NCBI GenBank assembly: GCA_947650365.1
Contig: CANTAL010000025.1
Span: 1,364,001-1,428,000, forward strand
DNA from: Chamaelirium japonicum
Lineage: Eukaryota; Streptophyta; Magnoliopsida; Liliales; Melanthiaceae
Direction: 5' to 3'
DNA length: 64,000 nucleotides
Shown here: one piece after another, positions 27,879 through 41,007 of the stretch
How the letters are laid out: the number at the start of each line of letters is the position of its first letter
Position numbering within the stretch: the first letter of the stretch is position 1
Made by a program: the position numbers and the translations under genes
Notes under the pieces: generated by a model
What the model saw: only the letters and a program-made list of their open reading frames with translations
What the model was told of the DNA's origin: nothing
The model's database searches: none

Positions 27879-29919
27879 GCATGATCCATTCTAATTTATT
27901 CATACGATCCATTCTAATTCATCCGTACGATCCATTCTAATTCATTCTCACGAATGTAATCTTTCTAATTCATTTGTATGATCCATTCTAATCCATTCGT
28001 ACGATCCATTCTAATCCATTCGTACGATCCATTCTAATCCATTCGTATGATCCATTCTAATTCATTCGTACGATCCATTCTAATTCATTCTCCCAAATGT
28101 AACCTTTCTAATTCATTTGTACAATCTATTCTAATCCATTCGTACGATCCATTCTAATCCATTCGTACGATCCATTCTAATCCATTCGTACGATCCATTC
28201 TAATTCATTCGCACGAATGTAACCATTCTAATTCATTCGTATGATCCATTCTAATTCATTCCTACGATCCATTCTAATTCATTCGCAGAATCCATTCTAA
28301 TTCATTCATACGATCCATTCTAATTCATTCGCACGATCCATTAGAATTCATTCGTACGATCCATTCTAATTCATTCGCACGAATGTATCCATTCTAATGT
28401 ATTCGTACGATCTATTCTAATTCATTCGTACGATCCATTCTAATCCATTCGTACGATTCATTCTAATTCATTCGCACGATCCATTCTAATTCATTCGTAT
28501 GATCCATTCTAATTTATTTGCACGAATATATGATCCATTCTAATTTATTCACAAGAATGTATCTATTCTAATTCATTCGTACAATCCATTCTAATTTATT
28601 CGTACAAATGTATCCATTCTAATTTATTCATACGATCCATTCTAATTCATTCGCACGATCCATTCTAATTCATTCGTACGATCCATTCTAATTCATGCGC
28701 ACGAATGTATCCATTCTAATTCATTCGTACGATCCATTCAAATTCATTCGCACGATCCATTCTAAATCATTCGTATGATTCATTCTAATTCATTCATACG
28801 ATCCATTCTAATTCATTCGCACGAATGTAACCATTCTAATTCATTCGTACGATCCATTCTAATTCATTCCTACGATCCATTCTAATTCATTCGCACGAAT
28901 GTAACCATTCTAATTCATTCGTACGATCCATTCTAATTCATTCCTATGATCCATTCTAATTCATTCGCATGAATGTATCCATTCTAATTCATTTGCACGA
29001 TTCATTCTAATTCATTCCTATGATCCATTCTAATTCATTCGTACGATCCATTCTAATTCATTCGCACGAATGTATCCATTCTAATTCATTCGCACAAATG
29101 TATCCATTCTAATTCATTCGTACGATCCATTCTTATTCACTCATACGATCCATTCTAATTCATTTGCACGATCCATTCTAATTCATTGCTATGATTTATT
29201 CTAATTCATTCGTACGATCCTTTCTAATTCATTCACTCGAATGTATCCATTCTAATTCATTCGTACGATCCATTCTAATTCATTCGTACAATCCATTCAG
29301 ATTCATTCGCACAAATGTATCTATTCAAATTCATTCGTACGATCCATTCTAATTAATTCGCACGATCCATTCTAATTCAGTCGTATGAATGTATCCATTT
29401 TAATTGATTCGTACGATCTATTCTAATTCGTACGATCCATTCTCATCCATTCGTACGATCCATTCTAATTCATTTGTACGAATGTAACCATTCTAATTCA
29501 TTTGTACGATCCATTCTAATTCATTCCTACGATCCATTCTAATTCATTCGCACGAATGTATCCATTCTAATTCATTTGCACGATCCATTCTAATCCATTC
29601 CTATAATCCATTCTAATTCATTCGTACGATTCATTCTAATTCATTCGCTCAAATGTATCCATTCTAATTCATTCGTACGATTTATTCTAATTCATTCGTA
29701 CGATCCATTCTAATCCATTCGTACGATCCATTCTAATTCATTCGTACAATGCGTTCTAATCCATTCGTACGATCCATTCAAATTCATTCGTACGATCCAT
29801 TCTAATTCATTTGTATGATCCATTCTAATTCATTCGTACAATCCATTCTAATTCAATCATACGATCCATTCTAATCCATTCTAATTTATTCGCTCGAATG
29901 TATCCATTCTAATTCATTC
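27879..29919 (+). repeat. 2-kb tandem duplication in C, second copy
   Basis: Repeats the preceding 2,018 bp with 23 bp (one monomer) extra. After it the sequence continues with CGTACAATCCATTCTTATTC, as A and B do after this point, so the duplication is a clean insertion of one repeat length. Confidence 0.88.
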
Positions 29920-31559
29920 GTACAATCCATTCTTATTCATTCATACGATCCATTCTCATTTATTCGCACGATCCATTCTAATTCATTCGCACAATCCGTT
30001 CTAATTCATTCGCACAATCTATTCTAATTCATTCGCACGAATGTATGCATTCTAATTCATTCGTACGATCCATTCTAATTCATTCGTACGATCCATTCTA
30101 ATTCATTCGCATGATCCATTCGTACGATCCATTCTAATTCATTCGTACGATCCATTCTAATTCGTTCCTACGATCCATTCTAATTCGTTCGTACGATCCA
30201 TTCTAATTCATTCGCACGATCCATTCTAAATCATTTGTACGATTCATTCTAATTCATTCCTATGATCCATTCTAATTCATTCGTACGATCCATTCTAATT
30301 CATTCGTACGATCCATTCTAATTCAGTCATATGAATGTATCCATTTTAATTCATTCGTACGATCCATTCTAATTCATTCGCACGAATGTAACCATTCTAA
30401 TTCATTTGTACGATCCATTCTAATTCATTCGTACGATCCATTCTAATCCATTCGTATGATCCATTCTAATTCATTCGAATGATCCATTCAAATTCTTTCG
30501 CACGATCCATTATAATTCATTCGCACAAATGTATCCATTCTAATTCATTCGTACGATCCATTCTAATTTATTCATACAATCCATTCTAATTTATTCATAC
30601 GATCCATTCTAATTCATTCTCACAAATGTAACCTTTCTAATTCATTCGTACGATCCATTCTAATCCATTCGTACGATCCATTCTAATCCATTCGTACGAT
30701 CCATTCTAATTCATTCGCACGAATGTAACAATTCTAATTCATTCGTACAATCCATTCTAATTCATTCGTACAATCCATTCTAATTCATTCGCACGATCCA
30801 TTCTAATTCATTCGTACGATCCATTCTAATTCATTCGCATGATCCATTCTAATTCATTCGTACGATCCATTCTAATTCATTCGCACGAATGTATCCATTC
30901 TAATTCATTCGCACGAATGTAACCATTCTAATTCATTCGCATGATCCATTCTAATTCATTCGTACAATCCATTCTAATCCATTCGTACGATCCATTCTAA
31001 TTCATTCGTACAATCCATTCTAATTCATTCTCACAAATGTAACCTTTCTAATTCATTTGTACGATCCATTCTAATTCATTCGTACGATCCATTCTAATCC
31101 ATTCGTATGATCCATTCTAATCCATTCGTACGATCCATTCTAATTCATTCGTACGATCCATTCTAACTCATTCGTATGATCCATTCTAATTCATTCTCAC
31201 GAATGTAACCTTTCTAATTCATTTGTATGATCCATTCTAATTCATTCGTACGATCCATTCTAATCCATTCGTACGATCCATTCTAATCCATTCGTATGAT
31301 AGATTCTAATCCATTCGTACGATCCATTCTAATCCATTCGTACGATCCATTCTAATTCATTCTCACAAATGTAACCTTTCTAATTCATTTGTACGATCCA
31401 TTCTAATTCATTCGTACGATCCATTCTAATCCATTCGTACGATCCATTCTAATCCATTCGTACGATCCATTCTAATTCAATCGCACGAATGTAACCATTC
31501 TAATTCATTCGTACGATCCATTCTAATTTATTCCTACGATCCATTCTAATTCATTCGCA

Positions 31560-31621
31560 AATTAGAATGGATCGTACGAATGAATTAGAATGGATCGTGC
31601 GAATTAATTAGAATGGATCGT
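31560..31621 (-). repeat. Reverse block, 62 bp
   Basis: Between CATTCGCAA and a CGTACG-centred switch: under three reverse monomers. It marks the start of the patchwork half. Confidence 0.85.
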
Positions 31622-31713
31622 ACGATCTATTCTAATTCATTCGTATGATCAATTCTAATTCATTTGCACGATCCGTTCTAATTCATCCGTACGATCCATT
31701 CTAATTCATTCGC
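31622..31713 (+). repeat. Forward block, about 90 bp
   Basis: Four forward units ending in the dyad CATTCGCACGAATG, which leads into reverse units. Confidence 0.82.
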
Positions 31714-31759
31714 ACGAATGCAATAGAATGGATTATATGAATGAATTAGAATGAATCGT
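31714..31759 (-). repeat. Reverse block, about 46 bp
   Basis: Two reverse units (CAATAGAATGGATTATATG, then GAATTAGAATGAATCG) closing at CGTACG. Confidence 0.8.
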
Positions 31760-32370
31760 ACGATCCATTCTAATTCATTCATACGATCCATTCTAATTCA
31801 TTCACACGATCCATTCAAATTCATTCGTACGATCCATTCTATTTCATTCGCACGAATGTAACCATTCTAATTCAGTCGTACGATCCATTCTAATTCATTC
31901 GTACAATGCGTTCTAATCCATTCGTACGATCCATTCTAATTCATTCCTATGATCCATTCTAATTCATTCGTACGATCCACTCTAATTCGTTCATACGATC
32001 CATTCTAATTCGTTCGTACGATCCATTCTAATTCATTCGTACAATGCGTTCTAATCCATTCTCACAAATGTAACCTTTCTAATTCATTTGTATGATCCAT
32101 TCTAATTCATTCGTACGATCCATTCTAATTCATTCATACGATCCATTCTAATTCGTTCGCACGATCCATTCTAATTCATTCGTACAATCCATTCTAATTC
32201 ATTCGCATGATCCATTCTAATTCATTCGTACGATCCATTCTAATTCATTCGTATAATCCATTCAAATTCATTCGTACGATGCAATCTAATTCATTCGTAC
32301 GATCCATTCTAATCCATTCGTACGATCCATTCTAATTCATTCTCACGATCCATTCTAATTCATTCGCTCG
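31760..32370 (+). repeat. Forward block, about 0.6 kb
   Basis: Forward units including the CAATGCGTTCTAATCC variant twice and a GTAACCTTT 28-mer; ends within CATTCGCTCG. Confidence 0.9.
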
Positions 32371-32472
32371 TATGGATCGTACGAATGAATTAGAATGGAT
32401 TTTGCGAATGAATTAGAATGAATCGTACGAATGCATTAGATTGGATCGTACGAATGAATTAGAATGAATCGT
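32371..32472 (-). repeat. Reverse block, about 100 bp
   Basis: Four reverse units including AATGCATTAGATTGG; closes at a GTAC-centred switch. Confidence 0.85.
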
Positions 32473-33875
32473 ACAATCCATTCTAATTCATTCGTCCGAT
32501 CCATTCTAATTCATTCGCACGAATGTATCCATTCTAATTCATTCGTACAATCCATTCTAATTCATTCGCACGATCCATTCTAATTCATTCGTATGATCCA
32601 TTCTAATTCATTCCTACGATCTATTCTAATTCATTCGCTCGAATGTATCCATTCTAATTAATTCGTACGATCCATTCTAATTCATTCGCACGATCCATTC
32701 TAATTCATTCGCACGAATGTATCCATTCTAATTCATTTGCACGATCCATTCTAATTCATTCCTATGATCCATTCTAATTCATTCGCTCGAATGTATCCAT
32801 TCTAATTCATTCGCACGATCCATTCTAATCCATTCGTACGATCCATTCTAATCCATTCGTACGATCCATTCTAATTCATTCGCACGAATGTAACCATTCT
32901 AATTCATTCCTACGATCCATTCTAATTCATTCGCACGATCCATTCTAATTCATATGCACAAAGGTATCCATTCTAATTCATTCATATGATCCACACTAAT
33001 TCATTCGTACGATCCATTCTAATTCATTCGTACGATCCATTCTAATTCATTCCTATGATCCATTCTAATTCATTCGCACGAATGTAACCATTCTAATTCA
33101 TTCGTACGATCCATTCTAATTCATTCCTACGATCCATTCTTATTCATTCGCACGAATGTATCCATTCTAATTCATTTGCACGATCCATTCTAATTCATTC
33201 CTATGATCCATTCTAATTCATTTGTACGATCCATTCTAATTCATTCGCTCGAATGTATCCATTCTAATTCATTCGTACGATCCATTCTAATTCATTCGCA
33301 TGATCCATTCGCACGATCCATTCTAATTCTTTCATACGATCCATTCTAATTCATTCGTACGATCCATTCTAATTCATTCATACAAATGTATCCATTCTAA
33401 TTCATTCTTACGATCCATTCTTATTCATTCGTACGATTCATTCTAATTCATTCGCACGATCCATTCTAATTCATTCGTACGATCCATTCTAATTTATTCG
33501 TATGATCTATTCTAATTCATTCGCACAAATGTATCCATTCTAATTCATTTGCACAATCCATTCTAATTCATTCCTATGATCCATTCTAATTCATTCGTAC
33601 GATCCATTCTAATTCATTCGCTCGAATGTATCCATTCTAATTCATTTGTACGATCCATTCTAATTCGTTCATACGATCTATTCTAATTCGTTCGTACGAT
33701 CCATTCTAATTCGTTCATACGATTTATTCTAATTCATTTGTATGATCCATTCTAATGCATTCGTACGATTCATTCTAATTCATTCGCATGATCCATTCTA
33801 ATTCATTCGTATGATCCATTCTAATTCATTCCTACTATCTATTCTAATTCATTCGCTCGAATGTAACCTTTCTAA
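32473..33875 (+). repeat. Forward block, 1.4 kb
   Basis: Its first ~170 bp follow the same variant order as the reverse complement of 11100-11275 (CGTCCGATCC, a 28-mer, CGTACAATCC, then CCTACGATCTATTC and CGCTCGAATG). Ends in TTCTAATTAGAA, itself a palindrome. Confidence 0.92.
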
Positions 33876-34697
33876 TTAGAATGGATCGTACAAATGAATT
33901 AGAAAGGTTACATTCGTGAGAATGAATTAGAATGGATCGTACGAATGAATTAGAATGGATCGTACGAATGAATTAGAATGGATACATTCGTGCGAATGAA
34001 TTAGAATAGATTGTACGAACGAATTAGAATGGATCATAGGAATGAATTAGAATGGATCGTGCAAATGAATTAGAATGGATCGTGCGAATGAATTAGAATG
34101 AATCGTACGAATGCATTAGAACGGATTCGTGCGAATGAATTAGAATGGATCGTTCGAATGACTTAGAATGGATCATACAAATGAATTAGAAAGGTTACAT
34201 TCGTGAGAATGAATTATAATGGATCGTACGAATGAATTAGAATGGATCATGCGAATGAATTTGAATGGATCGTACAAATGAATTAGAATGGATCGAATGA
34301 ATGAATTAGAATGGATACATTCGAGCGAATGAATTAGAATAGATCGAAGGAATGAATTAGAATGGATCGTGCGAATGAATTAGAATGAATCGTACGAATG
34401 AATTAGAATGGATCGTACGAATGAATTAGAATGGATACATTCGTGCGAATGAATTAGAATGGATCGTACGAATGAATTCGAATGGATCCACCGAATGAGT
34501 TAGAATGGATCATACGAATGAATTAGAATGGATCGTACGAATGAATTAGAATGGATTGTGCGAATGAATTAGAATGGATCGTATGAATGAAAAAAAATGG
34601 ATCGTACGAATGAATTAGAATGGATCGTGCGAATGAATTAGAATGAATCGTACGAATGCATTAGAATGGATCGTGTGAATGAATTAGAATGGATCGT
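33876..34697 (-). repeat. Reverse block, 0.8 kb
   Basis: Contains a 181-bp cassette (34174-34354) and GGATCCACCGAATGAG near 34482. Ends at the GGATCGTACGATGCAATC junction shared with 36895. Confidence 0.93.
34174..34354 (-). repeat. 181-bp cassette, reverse copy
   Basis: Same ordered variants outside the superunits; carries GATCGAATG in place of GATCGAACG. Confidence 0.85.
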
Positions 34698-35105
34698 ACG
34701 ATGCAATCTAATTCATTCGTACGATCCATTCTAATTCATTCGTATGATCAATTCTAATTCATTCGCATGATCCATTCTAATTCATTCGTATGATCCATTC
34801 TAATTCATTCCTACGATCTATTCTAATTCATTCGCTCGAATGGATCGATTCTAATTCATTCGTACGATCCATTCTAATTCATTCGTATGATCCATTCTAA
34901 CTCATTCGGTGGATCCATTCTAATTCATTCGTACGATCCATTCTAATTCATTCGCACGATCCATTCTAATTTATTCGTACGATCCATTCTAATTCATTCG
35001 TATCATCTATTCTAATTCATTCGCATGATCCATTCTAATTCATTCGCATGATCCATTCTAATTCATTCATACGATTCATTCGTACGATCCATTCTATTCA
35101 TTCGT
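34698..35105 (+). repeat. Forward block, 0.4 kb
   Basis: Starts with GATGCAATC, includes a CATTCGGTGGATCC unit, ends on CATTCGTACGAATG. Confidence 0.9.
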
Positions 35106-35234
35106 ACGAATGAATTTGAATGGATCATACAAATGAATTAGAAAGGTTACATTCGTGAGAATGAATTAGAATGGATACATTTGTGCGAATGAATTAGAAT
35201 AGATTAGAATGGATCGTACGAATAGATTAGAATC
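35106..35234 (-). repeat. Reverse block, about 130 bp
   Basis: Reverse units with one GGTTACATTCGTGAG 28-mer; closes on ATTAGAATCCATTCTAAT, 8-bp arms around CC. Confidence 0.87.
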
Positions 35235-35243
35235 CATTCTAAT
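35226..35243. repeat. Short hairpin at an R-to-F switch
   Basis: Arms ATTAGAAT and ATTCTAAT around CC. Confidence 0.88.
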
Positions 35244-35660
35244 TCATTTGTATGAACCATTCTAATTCATCACAAGATCCATTCTAATTCATTCGCTCGA
35301 ATGTATCCATTCTAATTCATTCGTACGATCCATTCTAATGCATTCGTACGATCCATTCTAATTCATTCGTCCGATCCATTCTAATTCATTCGCACGAATG
35401 TATCCGTTCTAATTCATTCGTACAATCCATTCTAATTCATTCGCATGATCCATTCTAATTCATTCGTATGATCCATTCTAATTCATTCGTACGATCAGTT
35501 CTAATTCATTCGCTTGAATGTATCCATTCTAATTCATTCTTTCGATCCATTCTAATTCATTCGTATGATCCATTCAAATTCATTCGCATGATCCATTCTA
35601 ATTCATTCGTACGATCCATAATAATTCAATCGTATGATCCATTATAATTCTTTCGCACAA
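35235..35660 (+). repeat. Forward block, 0.4 kb
   Basis: Forward units with the CGTCCGATCC variant near 35366; ends at CGCACAAAGATCG without a clear palindrome. Confidence 0.9.
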
Positions 35661-36895
35661 AGATCGTACGAATAAATTAGAATCGATACATTCATGCAAA
35701 TGAATTAGAATGGATCGTACGAATGAATTAGAACGGATTGTGCGAATGAATTAGAATGGATCGTATGAATGAATAAGAATGGATCGTACGAATGAATTAG
35801 AATGGATCGTGCAAATGAATTAGAATGGATACATTCGTGCGAATGAATTAGAATGGATCGTGCGAATGAATTAGAATGGATCGTACGAATGAATTAGAAT
35901 GGATATATTTGAACGAATAAATTAGAATGGATCATACGAATGAATTAGAATGGATCGTACGAATGAATTAGAATGGATCGTGCGAATGAATTAGAATCGA
36001 TCGTACGAATGAATTAGAATGTATCGTACGAATGAATTAGATCGTACGAATGAATTAGAATGGATCGTACGAATGAATTAAAATGGATACATTCATACGA
36101 CTGAATTAGAATGGATCGTATCGTACGAATGAATTAGAATGGATTGTACGAATGACTTAGAATGGATACATTCGAGCGAATGAATTAGAATGGATCGTAC
36201 GAATGAATTAGAATGGATCATAGGAATGAATTAGAATGGATCGTACGAACGAATTAGAATAGATTGTACGAATGAATTAGAATGGATTAGAATGGATCGT
36301 ACGAATGAATTAGTATGGATCATATAAATGAATTAGAAAAGTTATATTTGTGAGAATGAATTAGGATGGATCGTACGAATGAATTAGAATGGATTGTGCG
36401 AATGAATTAGAAAGGATCGTATGAATGAATTAGAATGGTTACATTTGTGAGAATGAATTAGAATGGATCGTACGAATGGATTAGAATGGATCATACGAAT
36501 GAATTAGAATGGATTATACAAATGAATTAGAAAGGATCGTACGAATGAATTAGAATGGATCGTACGAATGAATTAGAATGGATACATTCGAGCGAATGAA
36601 TTAGAATGGATCGTACGAATGAATTAGAATGGATCGTGCGAATGAATTAGAATGGATCATAAGAATGAATTAGAATGGATCCTGCGAATGAATTAGAATG
36701 GATCGTATGAATGAATTAGAATAGATCGTGCGAATAAATTAGAATGGATCATACCAATGAATTAGAATAGATATATTCATGCGAATGAATTAGAATGGGT
36801 CGTACGAATAAATTAGAATGGATCGTGCGAATGAATTAGAATTGATCATACGAATGAATTAGAATGGATCGTGCGAATGAATTAGAATGGATCGT
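35661..36895 (-). repeat. Reverse block, 1.2 kb
   Basis: Mixed reverse units with irregular lengths (for example a short unit near 36030-36050 and a CGTATCGTACG stutter near 36117). Ends at the GATGCAATC junction. Confidence 0.92.
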
Positions 36896-37582
36896 ATGAT
36901 GCAATCTAATTCATTCGTACGATCCATTCTAATTCATTCGTATGATCAATTCTAATTCATTCGCACGATCCATTCTAATTCATTCTCACGAATGTAACCT
37001 TTCTAATTCATTTGTATGATCCATTCTAATTCATTCATACGATCCATTCTTATCCATTCGTACGATCCATTCTAATCCATTCCTACGATCCATTATAATT
37101 CATTCGTACGATCCATTCTAATTCATTCTCACAAATGTAACCTTTCTAATTCATTTATACGATCCATTCTAATTCATTCGTAATATCCATTCTAATCCAT
37201 TCGTACGATCTATTCTAATTTATTCGCACGATCCATTCTAATTCATTCCTACGATCCATTCTAATTCATTCGCATGAATGTATCCATTCTAATTCATTTG
37301 CACGATCCATTCTAATTCATTCCTATGATCCATTCTAATTCATTCGTACGATCCATTCTAATTTATTCGCTCGAATTTATCCATTCTAATTCATTCGTAC
37401 GATTCATTCTAATTCATTCTTACGATCCATTCTAATGCATTCGTACGATTCATTCTAATTCATTCGCACGATTCATTTTAATTCATTCGTACGATCCATT
37501 CTAATCCATTCGCACGATCCATATTAATCCATTCGTATGATCCATTCTAATCCATTCGTACGATCCATTCTAATCCATTCGT
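36896..37582 (+). repeat. Forward block, 0.7 kb
   Basis: Opens with the same ~90 bp as the block at 34698; closes on CGTACGAATTAATTAG. Confidence 0.92.
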
Positions 37583-38344
37583 ACGAATTAATTAGATTGG
37601 ATCGTACGAATGGATTAGAATGGATCGTACGAATGAATTAGAATGGATCGTACAAATGAATTAGAAAGGTTGCATTTGTGAGAATGAATTAGAATGGATC
37701 GTACGAATGGATTAGAATGGATCGTACAAATGAATTAGAATGGATCGTACGAATGAATTAGAATAGCTCATACGAATGAATTACAATGAATCGTACGAAT
37801 GAATTAGAATGGTTACATTCGTGTGAATGAATTAGAATAGATCATACGAATGAATTAGAATGGATCGTACGAATGAATTAGAATGGATCATACGAATGAA
37901 TTAGAATGGATCGTGCGAATGAATTAGAATGGATCGTACGGAAGAATTAGAATGGATCGTATGAACGAATTAGAATGGATCGTACGAACGAATTAGAATG
38001 GATCGTACGAACGAATTAGAATGGATCGTACGAATGAATTAGAATGGATACATTCGAGCGAATGAAGTAGAATGGATCATATGAATGAATTAGAATGGAT
38101 CGTGCGAATGAATTTGAATGGATCGTACGAATGAATTAGAATGGATCGAATGAATGAATTAGAATGGATACATTCGAGCGAATAAATTAGAATAGATCGT
38201 ACGAATGAATTAGAATGGATCATACGAATGAATTAGAATAGATCGTGCGAATGAATTAGAATGGATAGTACGAATGAATTAGAATGGATACATTCGTGCG
38301 AATGAATTAGAATGGATCGGACGAATGAATTAGAATGGATCATA
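37583..38344 (-). repeat. Reverse block, 0.8 kb
   Basis: Contains a run of GAACGAATTAG units (37945-38025) and the copied R-to-F junction at its end (GGATCGGACGAATG shortly before). Confidence 0.92.
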
Positions 38345-38398
38345 CTATTCATTCTAATTCATTCGTACGATCCATTCTAATGCATTCGTACGATTCAT
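38288..38398. repeat. Copied R-to-F junction, copy 3
   Basis: Same flanks, but the centre is eroded to GGATCATACTATTCATTC. Confidence 0.83.
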
Positions 38399-38495
38399 TC
38401 TAATTCATTCGCACGATCCATTCTAATTCATTCGTATGATCCATTCTAATTTATTCGCACGATCCATTCTAATTCATTCGTACGATCCATTCTAA
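38345..38495 (+). repeat. Forward block, 150 bp
   Basis: Begins like 11288 and 21377 (CATTCTAATGCATTCG unit); ends in TTCTAATTAGAA. Confidence 0.88.
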
Positions 38496-39856
38496 TTAGA
38501 ATGGATACATTCGAGCGAATGAATTAGAATGGAATAGAAAGGTTACATTTGTGAGAATGAATTAGAATGGATCGTACGAATGAATTAGAATGGATCGTAC
38601 GAATGGATTAGAATGGATCGTACGAATGAATTAGAATGGATCATACAAATGAACTAGAAAGGTTACATTCGTGAGAATGAATTAGAATGGATCGTGCGAA
38701 TTAATTAGAATGGATCGTACGAATGAATTTGAATGGATACATTTGTGCGAATGAATCTGAATGGATTGTATGAATGAATTACAATGGATCGTACGAATGA
38801 ATTAGAATGGATCGTACGAATGAATTAGAATAGCTCATATGAATGAATTAGAATGAATCGTACGAATGAATTAGAATGGTTACATTCGTGCGAGTGAATT
38901 AGAATAGATCGTATGAATAAATTAGAATGGATGGTAAGAACAAATTAGAATGGATCGTGATGGATACATTCGTGCGAATGAATTAGAATGGATTGTACGT
39001 ATGAATTAGAATGGATCGTGCGAATGAACTAGAATGGATACATGCATTCATGCGAATGAATTAGAATGGATCGTATGAATGAGTTACAATGGATCGTATG
39101 AATGAATTAGAATGGATTCATTCGAGCGAATGAATTAGAATGGATCATATGAAAGAATTAGAATGGATCATACGAATGAATTAGAATGGATCGTGCGAAT
39201 GAATTAGAATGGATCATACGAATGAATTAGAATGAATCGTACGAATGAATTAGAATGGATCGTCCGAATGAATTAGAATGGATCGTCCGAATGAATTAGA
39301 ATGGATCGTACGAATGAATTAGAATGGATCATGCGAATGAATTAGAATGGATCATACAAATGAATTAGAAAGGTTACATTCGTGAGAATGAATTAGAATC
39401 GATCGTACGAATGAATTAGAATGGATCATGCGAATGAATTTGAATGGATCGTACGAATGAATTAGAATGGATACTTTCGAGCGAATGAATTAGAATAGAT
39501 TATAGGAATGAATTAGAAAGGATCATACGAATGAATTAGAATGGATCGTGGAAATGAATTAGAATGGATTGAATGAATAAATTAGAATGGATACATTCGT
39601 GCGAATGAATTAGAATGGATCATCCGAATGAATTAGAATGGATCGTATGAATGGATTAGAATGGATCGTACGAATGGATTAGAATGGATCGTACGAATGA
39701 ATTAGAATGGATCGTACGAATGGATTAGATTGGATCATACGAATGAATTTGAATGGATCATGCGAATGAATTTGAATGGATCGTACGAATGAATTAGAAT
39801 GGATTATCTGAACGAATTAGAATAGATCATACGAATGAATTAGAATGGATACATTC
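38496..39856 (-). repeat. Reverse block, 1.36 kb
   Basis: Contains several off-length units (GGATCGTGATGGATACATTC near 38955; ATACATGCATTCATGCG near 39036) and a shortened 181-bp cassette (39353-39510). Confidence 0.92.
39353..39510 (-). repeat. 181-bp cassette, reverse copy lacking one monomer
   Basis: 158 bp, exactly 23 bp shorter: the CGTTCGATCC-type unit is missing, rest of the order kept. Confidence 0.82.
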
Positions 39857-39917
39857 ATACGATCCATTCTAATTCATTTGTACGATCCATTCTTATTTAT
39901 TCGTACGATCTATTCAA
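39857..39917 (+). repeat. Forward block, about 60 bp
   Basis: Under three forward units, flanked by GATACATTCATACGATCC on the left and a partial unit TATTCAAACGTACG on the right. Confidence 0.82.
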
Positions 39918-40565
39918 ACGTACGAATGAATTAGAATGGATCATAGGAATGAATTAGAATCGATCGGGCAAATGAATTAGAATGGATACATTCGTGCGAA
40001 TGAATTAGAATGGATCGTAGGAATGAATTAGAATGGATCGTACGAATGAATTAGAATGGTTATATTCGTGCGAATGAATTAGAATGGATCGTACGAATGG
40101 ATTAGAATGGATCGTACGAATGAATTAGAATAGATCGTACAAATGAATTAGAATAGATCGTGCAAATGAATTAGAATCGATCGTGCGAATGAATTAGAAT
40201 GGATCGTACGTTTGAATTAGATTGAATTGTGCGAATGAATTAGAATGGATACATTCGTGCGAATGAATTAGAATAGATCGTATGAATGAATTAGAATGGA
40301 TCGTACGAATGAATTAGAATGGATCGTGCGAATGAATTAGAATGGATCGTGCGAATGAATTAGAATGGATCGTACGAATGAATTAGAATGGATCGTGCGA
40401 ATGAATTAGAATGGATCGTGCGAATGAATTAGAATGGATCGTACGAATGAATTAGAATGGATATATTCGAGCGAATGAATTAGAATAGATCGTAGGAATG
40501 AATTAGAATGGTTCGTACTAATGAATTAGATGGGATACATTCGTGCGAATGAATTAGAATGGATC
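39918..40565 (-). repeat. Reverse block, 0.65 kb
   Basis: Includes a very regular run of consensus reverse units (40290-40450). Ends GGATCCTACGATCC. Confidence 0.92.
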
Positions 40566-40802
40566 CTACGATCCATTCTAATTCATTCGTACATCGTACG
40601 ATCCATTCTAATCTATTTGTACGATCCATTCTAATTCATTCGCACGAATGTAACCATTCTAATTCATTTGCACGAACCATTCTAATTCATTCGTATGATC
40701 CATTCTAATTCATTCATTCGATCCATTCTAATCCATTCGTACGATCCATTCTAATCCATTCGTACGATCCATTCTAATCCATTCGTACGATCCATTCTAA
40801 TT
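40566..40802 (+). repeat. Forward block, 0.24 kb
   Basis: Contains an odd short unit (CGTACATCGTACGATCC near 40589) and four CTAATCCATTCGTACG units; ends in a 16-bp palindrome. Confidence 0.9.
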
Positions 40803-40810
40803 AATTAGAA
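40795..40810. repeat. 16-bp palindrome TTCTAATTAATTAGAA at a strand switch
   Basis: The switch is in the AT-rich linker between monomers. Related TTCTAATTAGAA hinges are at 33870-33881 and 38490-38501. Confidence 0.9.
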
Positions 40811-41007
40811 TGGATTGTACGAATGAATTAGAATGGATCGTGCGAATGAATTAGAATGGATCGTGCGAATGAATTAGAATAGATTGTATGAATGAATTAG
40901 AATGGATATATTCGTGTGAATGAATTAGAATGGATCGTGCGAATGAATTAGAATGGATCATGCGAATGAATTAGAATGGGTCGTATGAATGAATTAGAAT
41001 GGATCGT
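40803..41007 (-). repeat. Reverse block, 0.2 kb
   Basis: Reverse units ending in CGTACGAATGTATCC, where a reverse 23-mer runs into a forward 28-mer. Confidence 0.88.

Larger units (their letters stand above)
21377..31559 (+). repeat. Forward block F4
   Basis: The longest single-orientation block (about 10.2 kb): tail of B, then superunit C with its 2-kb duplication and a further subunit-like stretch after 29975. Confidence 0.95.
21693..31559 (+). repeat. Higher-order repeat superunit C, rearranged and without the reverse segment
   Basis: It starts like A and B but has lost about 434 bp near 23395-23460 and gained a 2-kb tandem duplication (25861-29919). Where A and B switch to the reverse strand, C instead continues forward from about 29975 into another subunit-like stretch that resembles 4050-4700, ending at the switch at 31559/31560. 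It is the last long orderly block. Confidence 0.85.

Noticed and set aside
1..31559. CRISPR array
   Set aside because: Short regular repeats are present, but there are no unique spacers; the intervals are themselves repeat.
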